Positions 7,057-20,000 are shown, counted from the stretch's first letter. The stretch is 33,185 nucleotides of DNA from JBOGGX01 sp050744245 (GCA_050744245.1 JBOGGX010000040.1:1-33185); one strand, 5' to 3'. Numbers and translations are program-made. Notes: generated by a model from the sequence alone, not told the origin.

Positions 7057-8817
7057 ATGCAGTTGGGGCGTGGCGGAAGCCCAGCGCGAGCGAACACGAC
7101 CTCCCGGTCATGGCCGAGGTGGTTGCGGGCATCTCCGCCGCCTCCGCCACCGCCGCTGAGGCGCTGGCCGCTGGTGGCCGGGGGCGCGGCGATGACCGTC
7201 GTTGGACTCGCCCTCGGCGCCGCGCTCACCAGCATCCGCCGCCGGCCGGCCGCCTCGCCGCCGGTGATCGCACCCGAGCGCCTGGTCCTGGTCCGTCCCG
7301 ATCGCGAGGAGCCGACGGGACCGATCACCGCCGCGGTCGATGCCCCGGTCGCCGAGGCGCCCCTCGCACCGACCCGCCCGCCGGACGCCGCGTCGCACCC
7401 AGAACCGCCGCCGCCGGCGCCCGGCAGGAAGCCGCGAGCCGGCCGGGTGCTCGGCGCCGCGATCGTCGTCGTCCTGGTGATCGCCTCGGTCGTGGCCGCC
7501 GTCTGGGTGGGCAACGACGCTCCGGCGCCAGACGCGCCGGCGGCAGACGACTCTTCGGGACCGGAGGCGGAGTCGTGGGCGCCGGAGGTGGCCGAGCTCG
7601 CCGCGTTCGTGGAGGCCGAGCGGGGCCTGGCGTTCGACGGGGCCATCCCAATCGAGTTTCTTCCGTCCGCCGACTACGACGCCGAGGCCGCGGCCCTGGC
7701 CGAGGGCGACGACCCCGACGTGGCGCTGCTTCGGGCCTTGGGGCTCCTCGAGGGTGCCATCGATGGCGTCTCGGCCGGCACCGGAGTGATCGACAGTCTG
7801 GCGTTCGGGTTCTACGACCCGGGGCGCCGACGCATCGTGATTCGCGGCGACGACGTCGACGTCACCACCGGGGCCACCCTCGTCCACGAGCTGACCCATG
7901 CCCTCCAGGATCAGCACTTCCCGGGCCTGTTCGCTGGCGGCGACAGCGCCGGCCAGCGGTTCGGGTCGCGATCGCTGGTCGAGGGCGACGCGTTGCGGAC
8001 GGAGTACGCCTTCATCGACACCCTCGACCGCGAGGAGCAGGACGAGTACGAAGCGGCGCTCGACGAGCGGGCCGACGACGTCGGGCTGCCCGAGACGGCG
8101 GCCGCCCTGCTCGGCGCGCCGCACTCGCTCGGCGATCCGTTCGTGTACTTCCTGCAGGCCAACGGCGAGGACGTGCTGACCGACGCGTTCGCCAACCCGC
8201 CGACCAGCGCAGAGCAGGTGCTCGACCCGTTCCGTTATCTCGACGCCGATCCACCCGATCTCCCCGATCCTCCCGCCGCCCCGGCCGGGGCCGAGGTGCT
8301 GGCCCGGGGCGACCTCGGGGCCGTCGCCTGGTTGGCCATCCTGGGGGAGCGCATCGACCCGTGGCAGGCGCTCGACGCGGTCGATGGTTGGCGCGGCGAC
8401 GCCTACACGCTGTCCCGCGCGGCGCGAGGGCTGTGTGCCGATGTCCTGCTCACGGGCGACACGGCCACCGACACGACCGAGCTGCAGTCGGCCGTCGCCG
8501 GCTGGGCGGCCGCGGTTCCGGCCGTCACCCCGGCGGTGACCAGGGTCGGCGACACCATCTCGATGACCGTGTGCGATCCGGGTGCCGGCGCGGACGTGGG
8601 CCTGACCGGGCAGGGGGCACGGGCGCTGATCCTCCCGGCCGCCCGGGTCTTCACCGCGGCCGACGAGCTGGCCCTCGGGCGGTCGCTCGATGCGGCGCAG
8701 TGCCACGCCGACGACCTTCTCCGCCGCTACACCCTGGACGAGCTCGAGGCCTTCGACCCTCCCGCGGACGTCGACGACCGGATCGCGGCGGCCGACGCGG
8801 CCTGCGCGGCGAGCTGA
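7057..8817 (+). CDS. Membrane-anchored HExxH protein, putative metallopeptidase (copy 1)
   Basis: A 586-residue protein with a Pro-rich N-terminus, hydrophobic segments near residues 40-58 and 134-153, and a large extracytoplasmic domain. The domain carries TLVHELTHALQDQHF with HELTH at residues 277-281, and a Glu in LVEGDA at residue 309; a zinc site of two His plus a downstream Glu is the gluzincin pattern, so a zinc metallopeptidase fold is likely. Substrate unknown. The next gene is a clear paralogue, sharing DPFRYLDADPPDLPDPP-like and DAVDGWRGDAYTL-like blocks and a C-terminal RRYTLDELEAF region. ATG at 7057 is chosen; an internal ATG at 7192 would remove the first segment. Upstream it is divergent from the dynamin-like gene. 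Confidence 0.75.
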   Translation: MQLGRGGSPARANTTSRSWPRWLRASPPPPPPPLRRWPLVAGGAAMTVVGLALGAALTSIRRRPAASPPVIAPERLVLVRPDREEPTGPITAAVDAPVAEAPLAPTRPPDAASHPEPPPPAPGRKPRAGRVLGAAIVVVLVIASVVAAVWVGNDAPAPDAPAADDSSGPEAESWAPEVAELAAFVEAERGLAFDGAIPIEFLPSADYDAEAAALAEGDDPDVALLRALGLLEGAIDGVSAGTGVIDSLAFGFYDPGRRRIVIRGDDVDVTTGATLVHELTHALQDQHFPGLFAGGDSAGQRFGSRSLVEGDALRTEYAFIDTLDREEQDEYEAALDERADDVGLPETAAALLGAPHSLGDPFVYFLQANGEDVLTDAFANPPTSAEQVLDPFRYLDADPPDLPDPPAAPAGAEVLARGDLGAVAWLAILGERIDPWQALDAVDGWRGDAYTLSRAARGLCADVLLTGDTATDTTELQSAVAGWAAAVPAVTPAVTRVGDTISMTVCDPGAGADVGLTGQGARALILPAARVFTAADELALGRSLDAAQCHADDLLRRYTLDELEAFDPPADVDDRIAAADAACAAS

Positions 8818-8830
8818 GACCGGCAGCGCG

Positions 8831-10369
8831 ATGTACTGCGGGCGCTGCGGATGGTTCACCTACGGCGCCGTGGTGTGCCCGCGGTGCGGGCAACCGGCGG
8901 CCCCAGTCCCGTCGGCGCAGCCCCCGAGGCGGCGCCGGGTCTGGCCGTGGGTGCTGGCCGGCGGGAGCGCGCTGGTCGCGGTCGGCCTCGTGGCGGTGAC
9001 CGCGGTGGTGCTGCTCCGCCCGAGCGGGTTGAAGATGGCCGAACGCGCTCCGGTGCCCGAGGACTGGGACCCGAGCGTCACCGAGCTGGTCGAGTTCGTC
9101 GAGGACGCCCGCGACCTCGAGTTCGACCATCCCGTCCCCGTGGACTTCCTCACGCCCGAGGAGTACCGGGACGAGGTGCGGCTGGACGACGCGGACCTGG
9201 CCGCCGGTGACGAGGAGTTCTACGAAGACCAGGCCGCGTTGCTGCGGGCGCTCGGGTTGGCCGAGGGCGATCTCGACCTGCTCGACGCGGGCAACGAGCT
9301 GGCCGACTCGGGAACGCTGGCCTTCTACGACGCCGCGGCCGAGCGCATCGTGGTCAGGCGCGGCGACACGGACGGCACCGACGACACGGACGACATCGAC
9401 GTCGGGGTGGAGGTCACGTTGGTCCACGAGCTGACCCATGCCCTGCAGCACCAACACTTTCCCGACCTGTTCCCGGAGGACGAGACGACCGGCGGCGAGT
9501 CGTTCGCCATGACCGGGCTGGTCGAGGGCGACGCCATACGCATCGAGCTCGAGTACATCGACTCGCTCGACCGGGACGAGCAGGGCGAGTACGACGACAT
9601 CACCGCCGACCAGTTCGACGAGGGCCAGGAGGCGGTGGCCGACCTGCCGGCGTCGATGGTGGCGTTCTTCGACGCGCCCTACCTTCTCGGCGACCCGTTC
9701 GTCGCCCTGCTCGACGCCATGGGCGGCGACGCCGTCGACGAGGCGTTCGCCGAGCCGCCGCGCAGCGACGAACAGCTCATCGACCCCTTCCGCTATCTCG
9801 ACGCCGACGCCCCCGACCTTCCCGACCCCCCTGAGGTGGAGGGCGACGTGGCGGACGAAGGCGACTTCGGCGCGGTGGGGTGGCTCGTCGTGCTGGCCGA
9901 GCGGATCGACCCGCTGCTGGCCCTCGACGCCGTCGACGGCTGGCGGGGCGACGGCTACACGCTGTACGAGACCGGCGGGGTGGTCTGTGCCGACCTGGTC
10001 GTGCAGGGCGACACCGAGACCGACACTCATCAGCTGCACGGGGCGCTGGTCGAGTGGGCCGCGGCGACGCCCGCGATCGCACCGGTGGTCGCCCGCGAGG
10101 GCGACACGGTGGCGGTGACGGCGTGCGACCCCGGGCCGGACGCCGAGCTCGACCTGACCGGCGACGGCGCCCGAGCCCTCGCGTATCCCGCGGCCAGGAG
10201 CTTCCTGGCCGCCGACGAGATCGCCTTCGGCACCGACCTCGACGGCGCCCGATGCCTGGCCGACAACCTGGTCAGGCGGTACACCCTCGACGAGCTGGAG
10301 GCGGCGGAGGCCCCGCGCGACGTCGACGCCCGGTTCACCGCCGCCGCCGACGCGTGCGGGGTCTCCTAG
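8831..10369 (+). CDS. Zinc-ribbon and HExxH membrane protein, putative metallopeptidase (copy 2)
   Basis: A 512-residue paralogue of the upstream gene. It begins MYCGRCGW with a second pair CPRCG, a four-cysteine zinc ribbon (Cys 3, 6, 16, 19) absent from copy 1. One membrane helix follows at about residues 38-60, then the extracytoplasmic domain with TLVHELTHALQHQHF (HELTH 199-203) and a Glu in LVEGDA at residue 232. ATG at 8831 is chosen because the zinc ribbon starts immediately; it lies 13 bases after the previous stop. The cytoplasmic ribbon may bind a partner or sense metal (inference). Its stop codon overlaps that of the convergent gene by two bases. Confidence 0.77.
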   Translation: MYCGRCGWFTYGAVVCPRCGQPAAPVPSAQPPRRRRVWPWVLAGGSALVAVGLVAVTAVVLLRPSGLKMAERAPVPEDWDPSVTELVEFVEDARDLEFDHPVPVDFLTPEEYRDEVRLDDADLAAGDEEFYEDQAALLRALGLAEGDLDLLDAGNELADSGTLAFYDAAAERIVVRRGDTDGTDDTDDIDVGVEVTLVHELTHALQHQHFPDLFPEDETTGGESFAMTGLVEGDAIRIELEYIDSLDRDEQGEYDDITADQFDEGQEAVADLPASMVAFFDAPYLLGDPFVALLDAMGGDAVDEAFAEPPRSDEQLIDPFRYLDADAPDLPDPPEVEGDVADEGDFGAVGWLVVLAERIDPLLALDAVDGWRGDGYTLYETGGVVCADLVVQGDTETDTHQLHGALVEWAAATPAIAPVVAREGDTVAVTACDPGPDAELDLTGDGARALAYPAARSFLAADEIAFGTDLDGARCLADNLVRRYTLDELEAAEAPRDVDARFTAAADACGVS

Positions 10370-11980
10370 GCTGCGATCATCCCTCGGGTGATGTAGTCGT
10401 TGAGGGTCTCATCGAGTTGCCGCCAGGCCTTGGCCAGGGGCGATCGTTGTGACACCTCGGCGGGCAGGGCGGGGTCGAGCCATGCCAGCCCGGGAGCGAG
10501 CACACGGCCGTGGGCTTTGGTGAAAAGTACCGCGACCCGTCGGCCCAGCGGGGTGAGCTGGTAGCGGTTCGAGTGCGGGAGCCGTTCGATCAGCCCCTTG
10601 CGTCTGAGTCGGCGGAGGTCGTAGGTGGCCTGCCGGCTGCTGTAGGACGCGTCGAGGAGCGTGGCCACAAGGTTGGTGAGCTGGCGGTTGTCGAACCCGG
10701 CGATGAGATGGGCGAAGCCGACGATGGCGGCAGGACGGCCATGACTCGTCGGTCTCCGAACCGCAGACCGGGGGCGTGGAGGCCGCCGACGTCGGACGGC
10801 CGGGTCACCTCATCGAAGGTGACCACATCGGGAGCGGGCTGAGCGTCAGCCGCTTGAGCGTCACAGAGACGCTTGTTGGCGTGATCGCCAACCGCCCGGA
10901 GGGCATGCCAGTTCTCGGCGTTGACGCGTCTGCCGACCCCGAAGTCCCGAGTGTCGCCCACCACGACCTCGGTGCGCAACGCCCGGTGTTCCTTGAAGTA
11001 CTGCTTGATCCTCGACGACTTGTAGTAGCAGCACACCTGCGGGTCGACGCCCCTCGTGATGACCTTGGTGCGGAAGCTGCCCGGTGTGCGCGAGTTGATG
11101 CGCCGGTCGAAGATCAACGCCACCGACGACGGCCGACCAACATCGAGGTGGTCGCGGATGACACCCTCAAAGAACGACCGCCCCGCTTGGGGCCGGTCGA
11201 ACACCCGGGTGTCGGACACCTCGAACTGGCGGAAGGCGAGCTCATAGACGTAGCCGGCACGCAGGTCATCCTGGGTGAACGGCGACGGCAGCCGGCGCAG
11301 CCACCGCCACAAGAAGCTCTTCACCGCGCCGGAGCCGAGCCGGGCACAGATCCGCTGCAACGCCCTCGGGTCATCGCAGGACCGGAAGCCGCTGTCGAGC
11401 GCCTCGTAGCCGATCCCGGCCCGCTCACACTGGCGCTTGGCCCAGTCGTGGCCGTTGAGCCACAGCCAGATCGGCCACGGCGCATACCCGTTGGTCTTGA
11501 TGAACGCCACACCCCAGTCGGGTCCCACACGTAGAAGTAGAAATGGTTCACGAACGCCATCTGCCGGCCCCACTCCATGTGCGGATGCCGGGCATTCTCC
11601 TGACCCTTGGACGGCCACGACCGCCACACCGACGCCTTCTCCTGGGCGATCCCGATCAGCACGACCTTCCCCTCGCCGCCCTCGGCCGCAGCGGCGTCAA
11701 TGAGCGGGCGGGCAAAGGCCTCCTTGCTCTCCCCCTTGGCGACGTGCACCACCGGGATCGAGTTGTCCTTCGCGAAACGATGCACCGCCGCCACATAGGC
11801 GTCACCGATCTTGCCGAACGCCGCCGACGACGGGATCGGGAACCCCCGCGGCCACCGCAGGAAGTTGCACACCAGCCCCACCGACTGGAGCTTCGGCATG
11901 TACCCCTGCAGGAAGATCCGGTCCACCGACCGGCAGGTGAGCGTCACATGGTCCCGCAGTAGGGTCGCGTAGTCGGCCAT
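10366..11980 (-). pseudogene. Conserved winged-helix protein of unknown function, split by two 1-base deletions
   Basis: Three reading frames join into one protein of about 538 residues. Part 1 starts at ATG 11980, behind GGGAGA, and runs to about 11519. One missing base there moves the frame from YVWDPTGV to DWGVAFIKTNGYAPWPIW. Part 2 runs to about 10731, where a second missing base changes AVLPPSS to the expected AVLAAIVGFAHLIAGFD. Part 3 reads SSRQATYDLRRLRRKGLI and YQLTPLGRRVAVLFTK, a C-terminal winged helix. I do not know the function; I recall similar full-length proteins in other actinobacteria without a role. No transposase catalytic motif is evident. Either a decayed gene or sequencing error. 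Confidence 0.75.
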
Positions 11981-12027
11981 CGCAGTCTCCCGGTCTTCAG
12001 CAACCAGGACGCTACGACCGGCACGAC

Positions 12028-12050
12028 GGGGGCGCCCTCCGGGCGCCCCC
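12028..12050. repeat. GC-rich perfect hairpin between divergent genes
   Basis: GGGGGCGCCC and GGGCGCCCCC form a perfect 10-bp stem with a 3-base loop (TCC). A small second hairpin (AGCGC-GAA-GCGCT) follows at 12051-12063. The site lies between the start of the minus-strand winged-helix gene and topA, where a terminator is not expected. Confidence 0.6.
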
Positions 12051-12139
12051 AGCGCGAAGCGCTGACATCCCTCTCGGCGGTATGAGGACGCTCGCTACGC
12101 CTAGTGTCCTGGAAGCGGCGCCGATGGATCCGGCCGAGG

Positions 12140-12170
12140 TTGACATTTGGCCGGTTCGACTCCGTACCCT
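12140..12170 (+). promoter_or_regulatory. topA promoter
   Basis: A consensus -35 box TTGACA (12140-12145) is followed after 19 bases by TACCCT (12165-12170), a TAnnnT -10 box. The predicted transcript start falls at about 12177-12180, on or just before the topA ATG at 12180, and there is no ribosome binding site. The mRNA is therefore probably leaderless. Confidence 0.6.
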
Positions 12171-12179
12171 GTCCGCGCC

Positions 12180-14876
<2,697 letters not shown>

Positions 14877-14884
14877 CCCAGGAC

Positions 14885-14903
14885 CTGGGTCGCCCCGACC
14901 CAG
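14885..14903 (+). terminator. Hairpin after topA
   Basis: CTGGGTCG and CGACCCAG form a perfect 8-bp stem with a CCC loop, starting 9 bases after the topA stop. The position fits a terminator, although no T-run follows. Confidence 0.55.
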
Positions 14904-14925
14904 CACAGTTCGGTGGAGAGCCACG

Positions 14926-14931
14926 GATACT
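14926..14931 (+). promoter_or_regulatory. -10 box of the MFS-tmk operon
   Basis: GATACT ends 8 bases before the ATG at 14940, so transcription would begin at or next to the start codon and the message would be leaderless. No convincing -35 box is seen. Confidence 0.35.
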
Positions 14932-14939
14932 GTGGCCCG

Positions 14940-16466
14940 ATGGCCGACCCCAGGATTGCGGCACAGCCTCGGGTGGGTCTCCGGTCGCCGACGGGCGACG
15001 ATCCGCTCACGTCGGTGCCGGTTCGGAGGGTCGACGACGACAAGGCCGCGCTGCACGTCCGGTTGTTCGGTACCCACGAGTTCTTCCGGTTGTGGCTGGC
15101 ACAGGTGGTGGCCGCCCTCGGCGACTGGCTCGGCTTCCTCGGCATCACCATCCTGGCCGCCAGCGTCGGGCTGGGCGGCGACGGCGCTGCGAGTGCCGGG
15201 GCCGCCGTCGGCCTGGTGATGATCGCCAGGATCGTCCCAGGGTTCTTCCTGGCGCCGGTGGCCGGCGTGATGGTCGACCGGTGGGACCGCAAGAGGGTCA
15301 TGGTCGCCTGCAACCTCGGGCGGGCGGCCGTGGTCGCCACCCTGCCGTGGGTCGACTCCGTGCTCGGGCTGGTGGTCGCGTCGTTCCTCCTCGAGGTCGG
15401 CGCCCTCCTGTTCTCGCCGGCGAAGGAGGCCTCGGTGCCCAACCTGGTGCCTCCGGACCGGCTCACCACGGCGAACTCGTTGTCGTTGGTCGCGGCCTAC
15501 GGCACCTTCCCGATCGCCTCGCTGCTGTTCGCCCTGCTGGCCGGGGTCGCGGCCTGGCTGGGAAACATCGACGCCCTCGGCTTTCTCGAGCTCAACCGCA
15601 CCGCGCTCGCCTTCTACATCCAGGGCCTGACCTTCGTCGTGTCGGCGCTGCTGATCGCCACCCTGCCGCTGTGGTCGCCGCGGGTCGGGGTCCGGCCCGA
15701 GCGCGACGACGACGCCGACGGCGCCGACGACCAGCCGTCCCGGCGCATCGTCTGGGGCGCGACGTTCCGCGAGCTCAAGGAGGGCTGGCGCTACGTCTTC
15801 ATCAACCCGATCGTCCGCTCGGTGAACGTCGGCCTCGCCATCGGCCTGGTCGGCGGGGGCATGGTCGTGCCGTTGGGATCGGTGTTCTCGATCGCGGTGC
15901 TCGGCGCCGGCGCCGCCGGCTTCGGGCTGTTCGTCACCGCCCTCGGCTTCGGCGTGGCCGGTGGCGTCATCGCCTTGTCGGTGCTGCAGAGCCGGATCGA
16001 CAAGGTTCGGATCTTCACCCTGTCGCTCCTCGTCGCCGGCGCGTCGCTCATCGGTGCGGCGAGCGTCTCCAGCCTGGCGCCGGCCCTGGCCCTGGTGTTC
16101 GTGCTCGGCACCGGCGCCGGCGGGGTGTACGTCCTCGGGTTCACCCTGCTCCACGAGAACACCGACGACGAGCTCAGGGGGCGCACCTTCTCTGCGCTGT
16201 ACACGCTGGTGCGGTTGTGCCTGCTCATCGCGTTCGCCGTCGGGCCGTTCATGGCCGAGCTGCTCGACGACCTGTCGGCCCGCCTGTTCGGCGACCGGCG
16301 GGTCGAGGTGTTCGGGGTCGAGGTGTTCCTGCCCGGTGTGCGCCTCACGCTGTTCCTGGCCGGGCTGCTCGTGCTGGCCGGCGGGGTGGTGACGGGCATG
16401 TCGCTCCGGGCCGGCCACATCGGACGCCGGGCCGACGAGGCGACGGCATCCGAGAGCGGCGAGTGA
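14940..16466 (+). CDS. MFS transporter, coupled to tmk
   Basis: A 508-residue major facilitator transporter with a hydrophilic N-terminal tail of about 45 residues before the first helix. Visible are a loop 2-3 signature-like segment DRWDRKRVMVACN, FSPAKEASVPNLVPPDRL typical of the drug-exporter-like MFS group, and about 12 hydrophobic segments. A charged, acidic central loop (RDDDADGADD) separates the halves. ATG at 14940 is preferred to one at 14913 because of the -10 box at 14926. The stop overlaps the GTG start of tmk. In some actinobacteria an MFS domain and dTMP kinase are fused in one protein, so the two genes are probably a split version of that pair. Substrate unknown. Confidence 0.87.
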   Translation: MADPRIAAQPRVGLRSPTGDDPLTSVPVRRVDDDKAALHVRLFGTHEFFRLWLAQVVAALGDWLGFLGITILAASVGLGGDGAASAGAAVGLVMIARIVPGFFLAPVAGVMVDRWDRKRVMVACNLGRAAVVATLPWVDSVLGLVVASFLLEVGALLFSPAKEASVPNLVPPDRLTTANSLSLVAAYGTFPIASLLFALLAGVAAWLGNIDALGFLELNRTALAFYIQGLTFVVSALLIATLPLWSPRVGVRPERDDDADGADDQPSRRIVWGATFRELKEGWRYVFINPIVRSVNVGLAIGLVGGGMVVPLGSVFSIAVLGAGAAGFGLFVTALGFGVAGGVIALSVLQSRIDKVRIFTLSLLVAGASLIGAASVSSLAPALALVFVLGTGAGGVYVLGFTLLHENTDDELRGRTFSALYTLVRLCLLIAFAVGPFMAELLDDLSARLFGDRRVEVFGVEVFLPGVRLTLFLAGLLVLAGGVVTGMSLRAGHIGRRADEATASESGE

Positions 16467-17071
16467 CCGCCAGGGGTCGATTCATCGCGCTCGAGGGCGG
16501 CGACGCCTCGGGCAAGTCGACCCAGGCGGCCCTGCTCGCCGCCCACCTCGGGGCCAGGTGCACCCGCGAACCGGGGAGCACCGAGCTGGGCGAGCGGGTG
16601 CGGCAGATCCTCCTCCATGTCGACGATGTCCATCTCGACCCGAGGGCAGAGGCGCTGCTGTTCGCCGCGGCCCGGGCCCAGCACGTGGCCGAGGTCATCG
16701 GGCCGGCCCTGGCCGCGGGGGAGACGGTGGTCGCCGACCGGTACATCGCGTCGTCGTTGGCCTACCAGGGGTTCGGCCGGGCCCTGGGCGTCGACGACGT
16801 GCGCAGGATCAACGACTGGGCCACGGCCGGCCTCTGGCCCGACCTCATCGTGTTGCTCGACGTCCCGGCCGACGTGGCCGCCACCCGGTTCGGCGGCGAT
16901 CGCGACCGGCTTGAGGCGGCCGGCCACGACTTCCACCAACGGGTGGCCGAGGGGTATGCCGAGCTGGCCGCGGCCGAGCCCGACCGCTGGATCGTGGTCG
17001 ACGGCGCCGCCGGGGTCGACGTGGTCGCCGCCAGGGTCCGCGACGCCGTCGACCGGCGGCTGGCTCAGTAG
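16463..17071 (+). CDS. tmk: Thymidylate kinase
   Basis: A 202-residue dTMP kinase that phosphorylates dTMP to dTDP for DNA synthesis. The P-loop is GGDASGKS (residues 12-19), the substrate-side motif is REPGSTELGERVR, the DR(Y/F) motif is DRYIASSLAYQG, and the lid region has an Arg-containing GGDRDRLE. GTG at 16463 overlaps the MFS stop codon, so translation is coupled. Its TAG stop may form part of a -10 element (TAGCGT, 17069-17074) for the next gene. Its place between topA and holB matches other actinobacterial genomes. Confidence 0.95.
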   Translation: MTARGRFIALEGGDASGKSTQAALLAAHLGARCTREPGSTELGERVRQILLHVDDVHLDPRAEALLFAAARAQHVAEVIGPALAAGETVVADRYIASSLAYQGFGRALGVDDVRRINDWATAGLWPDLIVLLDVPADVAATRFGGDRDRLEAAGHDFHQRVAEGYAELAAAEPDRWIVVDGAAGVDVVAARVRDAVDRRLAQ

Positions 17072-17083
17072 CGTTGACCCGCC

Positions 17084-20000
17084 ATGCAGATCGTCTTCGC
17101 CGCCGGCGCCGAACGACGCGAGCTCGACCTTCGTATCAACGACCCGGCGGCGACCGTCGCCGACCTGGTCGCCGCGCTCGATCCGGGAGGGACGACGAAC
17201 CGGCGCCTCCTGATCGGCGATCACCTGGCCGGGCCCGATCTCGATCTCGACGAGTGCGGGCTGCACGAGGGGGCGGTGGTCAGCATCGCCGAGTGGGGCC
17301 GGACCGAGCCGCCCACCCAGGGCCGGCTCACGCTCGAGGTCATCGGCGGGCTCGACGGCGGCCGCCGGCTCCCGCTGCCGGTCGGGCTGTCGGTGCTGGG
17401 CCGGGAGTCGGGATGCGACCTCGTCCTCGAGAGCCACACCGTCTCCCGGCGTCACGCCGAGGTCACCCTGGACGAGGAGGGGCGGGTCCGCGTCCGCGAC
17501 CTCGAGTCGCTCAACGGCACGTGGGTCGATGGCCAGCCGGTGACGTCCGAGGTGGGCGTCGCCACCGGCTCGATCGTGCGGTTCGGTGCCCTGCAGACCA
17601 TGGCCCGCACCCCGACGACCGACGATCGACCCATGGCCGTCGACCCGCTGCGCCATGTCAACGCGGCGGGCACCATCCCGTTCAATCGGCCCCCGAGACC
17701 GGCCCCGCCGCCGCCGCCAGACGCCATCGAGGTTCCCGAACCGCCGAAGACCTCGACCTCGAACGCGGCCTTCAACATCGTGGCGTTCATCGCCCCGCTC
17801 GTCCTGGCCGGCGCCCTGTTCGCCGCGACCCGACAGGTCGGGTTCCTGGCCTTCACCCTGCTCAGCCCGATCATGGTGCTGGGGAACTGGATCCAGGGGA
17901 AGATCCGAGGCCGGCGGGGGTCGCGCCGGGAGACCGAGCGGTTCGCCAAGCAGCTGGCCACGTTCCAGTCCGAGCTGTTCGGCGCGGTGACCACCGAGTC
18001 GGCTCGGCTCGACACCGCCCACCCGGACCCGGCCGAGGTCATGCGCCGGGTCCTGCTGCCCAGCACTCGCCTGTGGGAGCGCCGGCCCCACGACCCTGAC
18101 TTCCTGCGGCTGCGGTCCGGTCTCGGCGACGTGCCCTGGACCCCGCCGGTCGACGAGGTCAAGAAGGATGCGCCCGAGGAGCTGACGGCGGCCGTGCGCG
18201 GGGCAAGCACCCTCACCCGAGCCCCGGTCGCCGTCGATCTGTCCGCGGGCGGCGTCGTCGGGATCGTCGGCGACCGACCCGCCGCCGTGGCCCTGGCCCG
18301 GTCGCTGGTGTGCCAGGCCGCGGTGCATCACGGCCCGGCCGACCTCCCGACCGTGGTCCTCGTCCACCCCGACCGAGCGACCGAGTGGGACTGGACCAAG
18401 TGGCTGCCCCATACACGTGATCCGGGCGGCGGGAGCACCCGGCTGCTGTCCGCCGATCCTGAGCTCTCCAACCGGATGGTCGAGGGCTGGCTGCAGCAGG
18501 AGAGCGAGCACGAGCGCGAACGGGGTCGGAAGCGCAGGGACCAGCAGGGACCGACGCTGTTCGTCGTCGTCGACGACGAGTCGCTGACCGAGGGGCGCCG
18601 GGCGCCGGCCCGCACCCTTCTCCGAGGCGGGGCCGGGCCGGTGGCCGGGATCGTCATCGCCAGCACCAGCGACCGGTTGCCCGCGGTGTGCACCACGGTC
18701 ATCGACCTGCAGGGCCCCGACGGTGAGGCCACGCTGCACCTGCCCCAGCTCGGGCGGCGGATCGACCGCTTCCTCGCCGCCGGCATGGCCGACGACACGG
18801 CACGGGAATGTGCCCGGGCGTTGGCCCGATTCGAGGACCCGGAGCTCACGATCGTCGGGGCGGGGCTGCCCGACATGATCCGGTTGCTGCCCCTCCTCGA
18901 CCTCGACGAGATCGACGCCGACGCGGTGCTGTCGAGGTGGAAGGCGGCGGGCGCCGATCCGCCGCCGGCCGCACCGATCGGCATGGCCGAGGACGGCGTG
19001 TTCACCGTCAACCTGCACGCCGATGGCCCGCACGCGCTGGTCGGCGGCACCACGGGCTCCGGGAAGTCCGAGCTGTTGCGCACCCTGGTCGCCGGGCTGG
19101 CGGCCAACACCGACCCCGAGCACCTCACCTTCGTCCTCATCGACTTCAAGGGGGGCAGCGCCTTCGACGAATGCGCCCGGCTGCCACACACGGTCGGGAT
19201 GGTCACCGATCTCGACGAGCACCTGGCCGAGCGGGCCCTGCGCTGCCTCGAGGCCGAGCTCAAGTTCCGGGAGCGGGTGTTGCGGGAGGCCGGGGCCACC
19301 GACCTGCCGATGTACCTGCGGGGCGGGCGGGCGACGGAACCCCTGCCCCGCCTGCTGGTCGTCGTCGACGAGTTCGCCACGCTCAAGGCCGAGCTCCCCG
19401 AGTTCGTCGACGCCCTCGTCGGCGTGGCCCAGCGGGGCCGCAGCCTCGGGGTCCACATGGTGCTCGCCACCCAGCGGCCGTCCGGGGCGGTGAGCGACAA
19501 CATCCGGGCCAACACCAACCTTCGCATCGCCCTCCGCGTGCAGGACGACGGCGATTCGTCCGACATCATCGACCGCCCGGACGCGGCCCGGCTGCCCCGC
19601 CACGCCGCGGGTCGGGCCTACGTGCGTCTCGGCGCGGGCGAGGTGGTGCCGATCCAGACCGCGCTGGCCACCGCGGCCCGGCTCGACGGTGTGGTGACGC
19701 CGGTCGATGCGGCACCGTTCCGCTTCGGGCCATCACCTCGGCCACAGCCGGCGGCTTCGCTGCCGCTACCGGTCGGCGGCGATGAGCATGAGGGCGAGAA
19801 GGTGACGGATCTCGCCCTGCTGGTCGAGTCGATGATCGAGGCCCACCGCCGTACCGGCCGCCCCGCCCCCCGTCGGCCATGGCCGGACCCGCTGCCGAAC
19901 TTCGTCGACCTCGACCGGCTGCTGATGGCCGCGCCGCCGCCCGATCCGGCCGCCCCCGAGGCCACGATCGCCCTGGCCGACGACCCCGACCGCCAGACCC

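Noticed and set aside
10366..12112. Winged-helix gene as a complete insertion sequence
   Set aside because: No matching repeat is found at the left end, where the gene directly overlaps the stop of the HExxH protein, and no transposase catalytic motif is seen.
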